Shown piece after piece: positions 51,173 through 62,991 of a DNA stretch of 64,000 bases. Below the pieces are notes generated by a model, which had not been told where the DNA came from, did no database searches, and saw only the letters and a list, made by a program, of their open reading frames with translations. Positions within the stretch are counted from its first letter, which is position 1; each line of letters opens with the position of its first letter. Origin of the DNA: Madurella fahalii. Its lineage: Eukaryota; Ascomycota; Sordariomycetes; Sordariales. The DNA lies in assembly GCA_029876055.1 (NCBI GenBank), contig CM056876.1, positions 4,836,001 through 4,900,000 on the forward strand, in the 5' to 3' direction. The position numbers and the translations under genes are program-made.

Positions 51173-52590
51173 CTAATCCTCGTCCGGATCTGGATTCATA
51201 GCCCTCAAAACCCTCGACGGCTCGTGCACCCGTCTCGAGTAGTCCTGATTATCCTGCAGCGAATTGAAACTCTCCCGGCTCTTGTTCGGACCGCCAGCGT
51301 AGATGCCTGTCGCGAACGGGTCGAGACGCGGGTCGACAGGCATGAGATGGCTCCGTCGTCTCGAGTCCCACGCCTGGGGCGGCTGCGGATCGGCGGCTCC
51401 CACAATCCCGCCCCCGGATATCTCGCCCGTCGTAGGAGTCGCCATCATACCCGGGGAGCTGCCCCCTCTTGTGGGCGATACGTAGCCCGTGCCCTCCTCG
51501 GTGCTTTGCTTCCTCCGCTTCATCAAAAAAAACCATATGAATGCTGCGAGCACCGCCACGCCACCGATGACGCCGATAACGATTCCGACGATGGCGCCCG
51601 TCTGGAGGCCGGGATTCTCAGCCCCAACCAGTGCAGGGTTACTGCCATCGGTGGGGTTTGGGGTTGCTGTGACGGTTCTGACGGTTCCTCCGACCGTTAC
51701 CGTCTGAATGATTGGCGGCGGCCCATTGCCGGCAGACTGCGACAAGTCAGCACTGTCATATCCACACGACGGGTAAACCAACGTGTGCGCTCTCCAGAGA
51801 AATGGAATGCAAGTCATACAGAAGACGAAGAAGAATCAGTAAAGGAAGAAGAGGAAGAACTTGGCGAGGAGCTCGGTAGCGTCGCGGTCACCGTGTCCGG
51901 GACTTCGCTCTGAACCGTCTCAGTTTCAGCGCATACATATAATCATCAATGGCGCGGGTACCAGGAAGCCGGATGGAAGAGACCCGAGGTCTCAGCGGTC
52001 AAGATGAAAAGAGATCAAAAGAAAAAAAAAAATAGGAGCTAAGGAGACGGACTGGTTCCGCGGCGACACATGTCTGGCTCGGGGCTAGGAAGGACCTGCT
52101 TACCGTGCTGGGTGGCGCTTCTGTGCTGCTGAGACCGAATCCCGGGGGTGCTGTCCCGGATGGCTGGAACTCGCCAATCTCCATGTAGCCAAAGACGCCA
52201 TCTCCGCCACAAAAGTCGGAAGGAAAGCCCGGGCAGGGGTATTGGCATTCTTCGAGCGGCCTCCGATCGGCAGAGTTGGGTATGAGGCTAGAGCACCAGC
52301 AGCGCATCTCGTGGACGATGGCCAAGGGGTATGAGCGATCGCTGCAGTTGCCGAAGCAGCGGCCGTCGCTCTGATAGATGCTGGTAACTATAGAGAAGCG
52401 GTCAGCAGGGCATCGCCGAGAGCGAAAACGACGTAGATCCCCAAAACTCACAAGGAGTCATTTCGGCCGTGTTGACAGTGGCGCAATAGGCCATGGGGAT
52501 CGAGGGCCCTTGTTGCCCTTTCACCATTCCGTGCATGATTACGGCGAAGGTGAAGCTCGCCCAGAGCAGGGCGGTTCGATGCACCGCCAT
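51173..52590 (-). CDS. WSC-domain single-pass membrane protein, probable cell wall integrity sensor
   Basis: Four exons, complement(51173..51736, 51820..51909, 52104..52387, 52452..52590), 358 aa. Introns 52388-52451 (GTGAGT ... ATAG), 51910-52103 (GTAAGC ... TTCAG) and 51737-51819 (GTATGA, GCTGAC, CGCAG) keep the frame; the 194-bp intron's acceptor is the least certain. A signal peptide (MAVHRTALLWASFTFAVIMHG) is followed by a WSC domain at about 33-115 with the eight expected cysteines (YCATV, CFGNC, CWC, ECQYPC, DFCGG). Next come a Ser/Thr-rich stalk, a membrane span at about 218-242 (AIVGIVIGVIGGVAVLAAF) with basic KRRK stop-transfer, and a ~115-residue cytosolic tail. Wsc-type sensors signal cell wall stress to Rho1 and the protein kinase C pathway; that role is inferred from architecture. 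Confidence 0.85.
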
Positions 52591-55280
52591 GGCGGGCAAC
52601 CTCTTTGTTGTTATCTGGTCGTCGGGGGTCAAAAAGCCGCGCAATCCGAGACAGCTCGGCGCCAGATCAGGCTTTTGGCGGGCGTCGAAGGAGCCAATTG
52701 CGTCGTGCAGCCCATGAAAATGCTTCGCAGTCGGACCCGGGGCGTGAATTGGCTGGGCCTATGTCGTGGCCATGCCAGCCAAATCAGAGACGAGGGTGCC
52801 GGGAGGGGGGAAGAGGTGGGAAGTCGGATGCGTAGGCTCCGAAAGATTCCGGCTTTCAAGTCGACGGCCTCTGGAGGCGCGCCCGGACCGGAGAGGTCGG
52901 AACGGAGGTCGACGCTGCGGAATAACGGACGGAGTAAGAAGGCCAGACGAGTGGCAGGAGGGCCGGGGAGTGTTGGAAGAAATAAAACGACAGAGGCGGG
53001 AAGGTGGTTGGATGCAAGCGGCCCGGGGCGGAGGCGGGCAGGGCGTACCCTGGGAGTGAGCGTTGTGTAGCAGAAAAAACTAACAAACGACAGGGTGGAG
53101 AAACGGCGAGGAGAAGTGGCACGGCGGAAGCGAGGACAGTGTCGGAAAAGGTACAGCCTTTTTCTTTCTTTTCTTCTTTCTTTCTTTCTTTTTTTTTTCT
53201 TGTTTTTTCTCTTTTTTTTTCTCCCCTCTGCTCGTTGAGGTCGGAGGCTGCACGAAAAAAGGACCGAAGTCGAACGCAACTCTGAGTTGGAGTGCAGGCA
53301 ACGCAGCAGCAAAAAGCACTGGGTGAGCCCGACACCGTCGACTTCTGGTCAGAGCGCAAATTGATGCGATCCATCATGTCGTCACTTCTCCACCCTCACT
53401 TTCGCAGCCGGCAGCCTCCATCCGTGCAGGCCGAGTACCAGGTACTTTGGAGCCTGACAGCGCCCTCGTATTTCCCTAGCGGGGTTTGCGGGTGCTGAAA
53501 CCGCTGGGCGGCGGCACACAGCCCACGTTAGCACCGGATGGCTTGGCGGGGTAGACGGTACGAAAGCAGGGCCTGCCGATGCCAGTTCCTGAATATCGAT
53601 CGAGATTATCCCTTCCTCCCTTGAATTTCCCCTTATCATCCAACTGTTCTGGGTCTCATGGTAGGAGCCCATGACCGGCACGCTCGGGCGTATCTCTAGC
53701 AACGTCCTCGACGGTGGAATGCACACCAGAGAATTTATCTCGGATACATGTTTATTGGCTTTCGTCAAGGACGGCGAATTCTTTGCCGAAGAACCTGAGC
53801 TGTCCTCGTGTTCTTCTAGAACTTGAGATTCCCCGCACGACGCTTCAGCGCCCACAAGCCCGCATCGCCATCGGCCGAGTCAATTGATGATGCGCCGGTT
53901 GCAACCCTTCTTTCTTCGTACGGGTTTGCGTCGTCATGATAGGCTCGTATCGACCAGCTTGTCGCGATCAAAGTGTTCGTATAATACCGCCGCGGCTCAG
54001 GAACTAACGGCGAGACAAAGGCTCGTCCCCGATACGTCAGCATGACAGGTCATTGCCGCCATGTGATGATACGTCGCTGTCGCTTACGGATGCGACGGCG
54101 ACGGCTGGAAGCTCGATGGTGCCGGCTTGCAGAACCAGAATGCCGGGTGGCTCGTGAGGCCTCATACTGTAGGCCCCATAGGACCCATGAAACCTGCCAT
54201 GTACTGTACACTGTAAATTGGTTTGCTATCGTTGCTAGCCTTGGAATCACGCATCCAGCCAAGGCATGTTCGCCACCGTTCATGCCGCGTCAGGCAAGCA
54301 ATGACAGCTGTCTCGCGGCAACAGAGAATTGAGTGCTGTCCGGGTCTCACAAGACTCCGAAGCCCGTGGCGGGGAGCTTGCATGCCTCTCGATCCGGAAA
54401 GGGGGCGGGGGACAGTTACTCAGCTGCCACTTTTGCTGGCTTCTTGGCTGGTAATCAGCGCTTCCGCCAACTCACTGTTTACCACGGATCATGCCGCATC
54501 CATTTGTTTTTTTCTTTGACAGAAGGCGCTTCGGCCCTAGTGTGTTTCATGACACGACAGGTACTGTAGGGAGTTGCGCTCTCATGTTCCCCGATCTGCA
54601 AGCCCGGGCCGGCTTGGAAGATCGATAGGATGGACCCGCGTTACGGGGGGTTTGCTGGTCACAGATCACACAGGACACGCCGAAATGAACCCCTGACGAA
54701 TCGTCAGCATCCCTTCCCAACTGAGCAAACGTTGGGCCATTCACGCTAGCCCCGTCGATCTCGTTTACCCTTCTTGGCACGCAGGTATCCCGGGGGTTGG
54801 TGTGTCGGTCGGCAGGCCCTGCAGAGATAAGGATCGCCGCCACCGCCCGGAGGCTGGCCAAGGACTCCGCGGCGTCGGTGTCCGAAAACGACAACAAATC
54901 GGCGACGTCAAGGCAAAGAAGACGGAGGTCGCGGAGGTCGGGGACGCAAGCTGCAGATACCGAGATAATTCCATGTACAATACAGCGAACGGTAACGAGC
55001 CGAGAAAGGCAGCGCTCAGGGGCAGAGTTCGTCAATCAACATGCTCTCTATACCTAACTATGTTTCTCTAGAGCAACACAAGCACGAATTTATAGTCTGA
55101 TCGAAAATACAGTACAAAGCAGAGCAGTACGTGCGTCGGAGTCTTTGGGAGGGTGCGTCTTTGCAAGATCACCGTCCAAGAACCCGGAAACCTAAAAATC
55201 AAATAGCATAAGGTACCTTTGCCCAACACTGGAAAACTGCAAACCAAATAACACCAGCCCTAAAAGAAACCCAACCCAGT
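52591..55280. other. 2.7-kb intergenic region upstream of the WSC gene
   Basis: It separates the WSC start from the PKS 3' end (both minus strand). A pyrimidine tract on the plus strand (about 53155-53225; polypurine in WSC gene orientation) lies about 570-630 bp upstream of the WSC start. Short open frames at 53382-53855 and 54547-55035 show no domain. This region also marks the border between housekeeping genes and the secondary-metabolite genes. Confidence 0.55.
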
Positions 55281-58200
55281 CTAGACGCCGATTTGCTTGA
55301 ACAAAAAGTCATATCCCTTCAAGACAGCCTCCCAATACCTCGCATCCTGGTTCGGGAACAAATCAAACAGATGGACCGCTTCTTCGACAATGGCCACGCC
55401 GGCCGGAACCCCGTTCGCGTCGAGCGCATCCTTGACCTTTTGCGTGTGCTGCCACGGGATCAAGTCGTCGGCGGTGCCGTGAATCATGAAGGTCGGCGTC
55501 TTGTACGTCCCCGCCACGATCTGGGCGTAGGGGCTGACGGCGGCGATTTGGGCCGGGTCAGGCTGCGGCCGGTTTTTCCAGTCAAAGCCGGCGGGGGCCG
55601 CCTTCTTGCTCGGCAGCCCGCCCAGCAGCGTAGGCAGCGCCTGGCCCTTCCAGTTCATGTGCAGCACGATGCGCGACCGCGGGTCCGTCGTCGACATCCA
55701 CATGCCCGACGCCGGGAGGTTGTAGGCCGTGATCGGCCGCTCCTGAATGCCCTCGAGCAGGTCGTACTCCTCGGCCGCCTGCTCCGGCGTCGTCCCCTCC
55801 GGGTAGTTGGGCTCCCGCCAGAACGGCGACTCGTAGTCGATCGGGCAGTAGAAGGCGAGCACGGCGTCGGGCGGCGCGATCCCGTTGGCCGGCGCCGTGA
55901 ACGGGAGCGTCATGGACAGCGTCCCGCCCGTCGACCACCCGATCACCACCACCTTGCTCCCGTCCGGCCGGATGTCCGGCCGCGACGTCGCGAGGTTGGG
56001 GAGCGTGTTGCGCACCCAGCTGAGCGCCGTGCGCACGTCCGTCATGGGCCCCTCGGTGAGCGTGACCTCGGGGCAGAGCCGGTAGTCGACGCTGACGGGC
56101 AGGAGCCCGCGCTCAAGCAGGAGCCGCGTCTGCCGCGGCCGGATGTCCTTGCGGGAGAGCATGACGTGTCCTCCGCCGTGGATCATCAGAGCTATAACAA
56201 TAAAAGTGAACGCGTTAGAGCCGTTGGCGCTTTCCTTTAGTTAAGTGGGCGAGCTAGAGACGTACCGATAGGTCGCTTCTTGCCAGTATCCAGCTTATCG
56301 GGGTAGTAAATATCCGCTTCGAGAGGCACGCCTCCCACGCGGTGATACTCCACCGTCTCCTTTGTGGTAAGTTTCCTTGTCGCAGCCGCCTCGATCTCGC
56401 GCAAGTCCTCGGCCGCGCGTGTGAGAAGATGCTTCTCCGCTGCGGGACCCTGTCCCTTGCTTGCTTCGCTCAGCGGGGTGCTGCTGGAGGTGTCCTGCGG
56501 GATTACCATCCTGACAAGGTCGCCAAAAGTGCAGGTCGGATCGAGCTCCATCATGTCGATCTTGGTGCCGAACTCCTTCTCGATGTCGGCTCCCAGCTCA
56601 ATTCCCAGAAGGGAGTCCATGCCGGCGTCTGCCAGCAACAGATCCGGCGCCACTTCCTCCTCAATCTCGAGATGGCCTGCAATCAGCTTCTGCAGTCTGG
56701 TTACCAGTTCGTCCTTCGGAACTTCATAGTCCATGCTGGATGCGGGGGTAGTTGCCGAGTTGGACTCGAGGAGCTCGTTCTCGTCAGAATCATCGTCGCC
56801 TGAGGAGCTACGGGCGCTGCTATTGACGGGCCGGACTGCCTCCACCAGCGATCCAAAGTCCAGAATGTCCTGGAACTCGGCCATGGTGAGATGGACGCCG
56901 AACCTCTCGCCGATGGCCGTCTGCACCTCGGTGGCCATGAGAGAGTCGATACCAACGTCGCCGAGAACGGTGCTGTCCTTGATCTGCTCGGGAGACACGT
57001 CGGCTACCTCGTGCAGCAGTTGCTTGAGGCTGGCTCTGAAATTGATAAGAGCATCGTCTTGCAGCACCGTCTTACGGCGACGGATAGTCTCGAGCGGAGG
57101 GGTGGAGAGGATGGGCCGGGCGGTGATCTTGGGCTTGATCTGCGACTCAACCTTGGCCTGTGCCTGGGCAGGCTGCGCGGTGTTCGCCCGCGCCAGAACC
57201 TTTTGCATCATGTTCACATTGGTCTTGGTGAACCGCACACCCAGGATCGTCATCACCAGCGACCTGGTTGACTGATCAAAGATGTAGATGTCGTTCAGAA
57301 GCTCTCGCTCCCCTTGCCTGCTGAAGTTGGAATACACCAACCACGGACCGGCACTGTTTCCGTCGGGTTTCTTGAGGCTCTGGAGAGCGCGGATCTCATC
57401 GACCCGGGAGCAGATGTAAACCTCGTTGTTGCCACACTCTTCAAGCCCGTTGACGTGGAGACCAGCGACCTGGGTGAAGTTGTCAACGGCCAGCGGGTTG
57501 CAAGCCGACTTCTGCATGTCGATTCCCTTCTCGGAGATCTCTGGTAGGCGAACGATGCCGCTCACTTCCTGGTTCTTGGACGCAATCTTGAGCACGCCGC
57601 GGTAGACGCCCGAGTAGTTGACGACCCTGTCGAACATCTTGTACACCAGCGGCCCCTGGATGCCCGCAGCGGCTCCGTCGACAAAGAGAGCCTCGCATTT
57701 ATCGTAGCTGACCAGTCGCTGGAAACGCGCAAACATGGCCGCTGCGTTCTTGTCGAGCATTGATGTGATGCGGAGCCTGGCCGTGGCATGCCTGGTCTTC
57801 CTCGGATTCGCATCTCCGAGAGGGAAACTGTGGACGGTGAACTCCCACTCGTTCTCGCCAATGCTCTGAAGCGTGGCCTGTGCCTCGCGGGCGAGGTCAA
57901 GGCCGAGAGGCGAAAAGATCTCCAGGGTGTCGACACCCACTGCGTGCGTCTGGGTTGAGAAGCCGGGGTAGAGCAGAGCGGCGGCCCGCGTGGCGATCTC
58001 GACGTACAGGGAGACGGGGCAGAGAGGGTGACCGAGCACAAGGTGACCTTCGATCGCGACCTGGTACTCGGTGGTTGCCTGGTTGATGTTGAAGACGGCG
58101 ATGCTTTCGGCGGGGTCGGCATACTGGGAAAAGTATACCATGTCGAGCGGCTTCTCTTGGACCGCCAATGTCTGGGGAGAAGAGGCATCGCTGCCGGGGC

Positions 58201-61200
58201 GATCCACATACTCCAGCCAGTGGCGCCGCTTCTCGAACTGGTACGGAGGGAGCGTCAGGACATTGTACTGGTGCTTCTGGGAGCGATGGAATGGCCAGAA
58301 CTTCGTCTTGATGCCGGCATTCCACAAGCTGAGCGTCGACTCGGCCAGAGCGCCCATCGGGTCCGGTCCGCCAAGTTTGATCTGGTAGAAAGCGTGCGTC
58401 GAGATGTCCACGGGTTCGGCCTGCAGAGCCCGGCGGACAAGAGGTATCGCCGCCGTACCCGAGCCAGCTTCGAGCCACACGCAGTCACCGAACTTCTTCT
58501 GGATGCGAGAAATGGCTGAACTGAAGTAGACGGGCTCGCGAGACTGTTGGGCGACAATCTCAGGGGTGATAGCGTCCCAGGCTGAGCCCGGCGAACAAGT
58601 CTCGACGTGGATCTCGGGCTTGGAAAAGCGTATTCCCTGGAGCAGCGACTTGTACTCCGGCATGATGTTGTCAACAAACACGGAGTGGAAGCCGTGAGTG
58701 ACCTCCAGCCGCTTCATCTCGGCCTGACCTGCGGCCAGCTTCTCGAATGCGTCAATGGAGGCCGCAGGGCCAACAACGACATGGTTGTTCTTGGAATTGA
58801 AGCAAGCAATGTCCACCGCGAAACCGTTGTGGCGGGCGCGGGACACAAGCTCCTGCGCCCGTTGCTCGTCCACCGCGACAGAGATCATGGACCCCCTCTC
58901 CGGGCCCCACCGGTCCCGAACGAGCGTCGCCCGGCCAGCAATCATCTTCAGCCCGTCTTCTAGGGACATGGCGCCCGCCACACAGAGCGCGGTGAGCTGG
59001 CCGAAACTATGGCCCACCACCGCCTTGACTTGGACGCCGGCTTCCATCCAGGCCCGGGCGCACGAGTACTGGATCGCAAACATGGCGCAGTGCAGCACCA
59101 CGAGATCCAAAACGGGCTCCTTGGAGAAGACGGCGGGGAAGATGCTTGTGTAGCCCATCGACTTGAGAACCCGGTCGCAGCGGTTGAGATGGCTCTGGAG
59201 GAGCACCGAGGATCGGTATGCATCTTCGGACAGGCTGACGGTGTTGCCCGTCTGTCCGGAGAAAACGAGGACGACGGGGCGCGGATTGCCCTTGGTGGCT
59301 TGTTCTTCAAGTGATGCGGCAGAAGCCCATGTGCTCAACTCCTGGCGCAGGCGGCCGAGAGACTCGACCGTTGTGCCCACGGAGAAGGGCAAGCTGATGT
59401 TCAATTGAGTAGCGAGCCCAAAGGCCACATCGGCCAAGAGTTGGTCGTCGCTGGTCTGTCCTGACTTGCCGTCCAAAGACTTGATGAGAGCGTTGCAGTA
59501 GGCTTGGAGGCTGGCTGCGGACTTGGCTCTCAGCATGACGGGGTACTTTGTGGGGACTCCACGGCGGGCGTCCTGAGTACTCGTGGCCTGACGCGGAGGC
59601 TGGCAGATAAGCATGGCAGCGTTGCTACCAGCTGCGCCGTAGTTGTTGACACATGCTGCCAGGAACTCGTTGTTCCAGTCTCTGGGAGCCAAGGCGATGT
59701 CCATGTTTGACAGGCCGAGAGGCGGGATGTTAGGGTTGAGTGTTTCGAAGCTGGCCTGCGGCGGGATCGTCCGGTGGTGCATCATGAGCAGGACCTTGAT
59801 GAGGGCTGCCGCACCTGAAGCGGCTTCGGCGTGGCCGATGCTTCCCTTGACCGAGCCAAAGTGCAGCTTCCGCGAAGGACGGTTCCCAAACACATCTCGG
59901 ATGCTTGCACATTCGATCGGGTCTCCTTTCGGTGTGCCGGTTCCATGTGCTTCCACGTATGAAACCTTCTCGGGGTCCATACGGCCCATCTCGAGAACTC
60001 TCCTGTACAAGGTTGTCTGTGACTGGGATACGGGAACGGTAATTGGTGCGCAGTTGCTGTTCTGGTTCACTGCGGACCCGGTGATGACTCCATAAATGTG
60101 GTCACCGTCGGCCAGCGCGGCCGAGTATCGCTTTAGTACGACCAGTCCAGCGCCCTCGCTGCGGCAGTAGCCGTCGGCCTTCGCATCAAAGGCCTTGCAC
60201 TGACCCGTTGGGCTCAGGAAGTTTGCTGTAGCGAGGTTCACGTGCAGATTCGGGCTCGTGATGACATTAACGCCGCCGGCGATAGCCATGGAGCACTCCC
60301 CATTTCTGACAGCCTGGCATGCTGTGTGGATAGCCACGGCGGACGAAGAGCAAGCCGTGTCGAAGACGATCGAAGGGCCATTTAGACCAAAGAAGTGGCT
60401 GATCTTGCCGCTGATGAAGGCGCGGATTGTGCCGAGAACGCAGAAGGCGTTGGGTAGGTGAGACGCAACGTTGTCTTCATAGTCGGACGTCGCTACACCG
60501 ACGTAACAGCCGACATCGCTTGGCGGCGAGGCATCGCTGAAATAGCCAGCCGTTTCGAGAGCTTGGTACGCCACCTCTAGGACCAGCCTGTGCTGTGGAT
60601 CCATGGAGGCGGCCTCGCGCGGGGATTTGTTGAAGAACTTATTATCAAAGGCGCCGCCATCACGGATGAAATTTCCGAGAAACGGGACATCGTCCTTCGG
60701 TGTCCGTCGTAGACCCTTGGCTGGGAACCGATCAGATGGGAGTTCGCCATGCATGGATGCCCTGGAAAGAAGCATTTGCCAGAACTCTTCAAGGGAATCT
60801 GCGCCGGGGAAACGACAGGCCAGCCCTACGACGGCCACCGAATCCTCGGGGTAGATGTATGGCGCGTTAGGCTTCTGAAGGCCGGGCCGGACGACCTTGA
60901 GACCGTGTTCCGTAGCTAAGGATCGAGGTATGCAATCCACAAGACCAAACGCAACAGCTTCCGAACCAGCAGAAGCATTTACCGGCAGGGCGGAACGGAT
61001 TGTGCTACTCCATTCCGAACGCTCAACCAACAGGGACCTCGCAATCACCTCGTGAAGAGAAGCGCCGTGACCAATCAAGGCCCCCGTCCCATCCCTGACA
61101 AGAATGGGTGACCGGTCAGCGGCGGTGAAGCGGAATCTGGGGTTGGAGTCGCCAAGAGAGACGATTCTCTTCAGGTGTTCCAGGTGTAGCGGGGTATGGA

Positions 61201-62006
61201 ATCGGCCAGCGAGTGGATATGGGCGAGCTGTAGCTCCAAGAGAGGTGAGGCTCTCGATGAGCCCGTCTTGAGATGCCTTGGGGAGGGTGATAGTGGCACT
61301 GGTTATATCTGAGTTGACGGAAATATATACCTGTACCTGGTATCAGTATCGATGCTCAACCTTTCACGGGAAAGCAGGTGCATACCTCTGGATGCCCCTC
61401 AATGGCCTTCATGATCAAGGGGGTCTCGGTGCCACTCCTCCAACGGACCGAGAGACAGGAGAATTCCCTTGACGGAGTTGCAAAGTGCCCGTCCAGGTCA
61501 ACGTATGCGCCGAGAGCCATGGCAAGCCCCAGCGCCTCGGCTGAGAGGCTCACTGCCTCTTCTTCGTCCTTGGCCAATGACAGGGCAACTGCGGCCAGCA
61601 GGCCGGTGCAGAACCCCTGGAAGCCTCCACCGCTGACGGAAGTGCTGTCGAGAATTTGTTCATGGGAGAGGCCCGAAACCTCAAGGTAGTTGAAGTATTC
61701 GACCACGTGGCTGATGACGGTAAGGGGTGTGAGGAGTAGGTTGAGTTGAGACAGCTCCGTCGGGGGGTCCAAGCTGGCATTGCCGCTGATCCAACTAGAG
61801 AAGGCCCGTAAATGTTGCTTTCCAGGGATCTCGTTGAATGACGGATCGGCGAGGGCGAGATCGCTCCAGACCGAATCGAGCTGGTTTACGGCGGAAACCA
61901 GGCGGTCAAGTCGACGGTTCCCCAACAGAGTCGATCGTAGTTGTCCAAGCCACTCTGCCGACGTAGGGCTCGACTGGGGCCCAAACACCACAAGTGATGG
62001 CGCCAT
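55281..62006 (-). CDS. Non-reducing polyketide synthase, SAT-KS-MAT-PT-ACP-ACP-TE, 2200 aa
   Basis: Three exons, complement(55281..56191, 56266..61336, 61386..62006), in one frame. Domains: SAT about 5-365 (Cys133 in GFCTG, His254); KS about 373-795 (Cys536 in TACSSS, His671, His709); MAT about 895-1200 (Ser984 in GHSFG); PT about 1265-1580 (His1305 in GHLVLGHPLCP, Asp1492 in DNFTQVAG); ACP1 (Ser1672, GIDSL); ACP2 (Ser1782, GMDSL); C-terminal alpha/beta-hydrolase TE from about 1860 (HGGGH near 1902, Ser1984 in GWSTGG, HGTADD, late His). There are no KR, DH, ER or methyltransferase domains. It should build, fold and release an unreduced aromatic polyketide from a SAT-selected starter and malonyl-CoA. 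Introns: 56192-56265 (GTACGT ... ATAG) and 61337-61385 (GTATGC ... CCAG), the latter with a second acceptor 6 bp on. The product cannot be assigned. Confidence 0.93.
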
Positions 62007-62991
62007 GATGACTTCTGCTTCAGGGATCGACAGACCAGTTGAGTGTTGGCACTTGTCCGTGAGCAGTTGAGATTCGTAGCCTGGCTCTCTCGACTGAACA
62101 CGAACAGGATATCGACGACTCTTATGCGGGACTAGGCGTCTTTTCTACGGAATACAGCTTCATCATCTCTAGCTCGTCGCCTAGCCCCATATCTCGCAGC
62201 CTCACGTTTGCTTTCCGTGAATGCACAATACAAGGCAATTTACTCTGGTCCAGTACATGTGCGTCAGCTACCGTTACAACCGGGTACGGAGCGGCTAGAC
62301 CGTGCCTAGCCCCAATTAGTATTTCTCCGTAGTCAGATAAGGTTGCCTCGGGGCTGACCAACCTAGGACGAATTCGACACCGAGGTAGTTTCCAACTACG
62401 TGGATACTCCGGTCCACCGTTGGGCTGCACGCAACAGATGGGAGCCGGACTTTTCAAAACTCGGATCTCGCCCGTTTTCCTTCGATTACACGATCTGGCT
62501 TGATCGAGATCTTGCCTTGATCGTACTCGGGTTGATAAACAGAGGTACCTTTGCGCAAGAGGCTATGCAAGCGGCTAGGGAGCTTGTCACGGATTAGAAA
62601 GCGGTGGTGAGTTTTGACGCTGACAGGTCTGCCACAAGGGGGGTGATGATGGCCAGAGGCAGGATGACCGCAAAGCATCTCGGAGGATGTCTCCGAAATA
62701 CCTCATACAACAGCACAAGATTGCAGAGATTCTGGTTATCCTTCTCAAAAATGCAAAGGGCGCAGTAGTCGGGCAGGAAAATCAAAAACAGCGAAGGGGG
62801 TAGATGAAAAGTGCAGAAACAACAAAAGATGCCAAGCTCGCTTCTCCGGGCCGTCCCGCGTTCGCATGATTTACCGTACCCGAAATTTCACATTTTTGAA
62901 GACGCTAGTCCTAATACGATCAGAAGCTGCAAGATTGAGAAATTCATAGCCTCTAACGTGTACAATGCAAAGCATCCCCTAGTACCGACGC
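62007..62991 (-). promoter_or_regulatory. PKS promoter / intergenic region to FAD monooxygenase gene
   Basis: 985 bp between the PKS start and the monooxygenase stop, both on the minus strand, so it must hold the PKS promoter and the monooxygenase 3' UTR. Short open frames have no recognised domain. No clear pathway-regulator site was identified. Confidence 0.5.

Noticed and set aside
55293..56240. 315-codon frame antisense to the PKS thioesterase
   Set aside because: Arg-rich shadow; the minus-strand TE has intact motifs.
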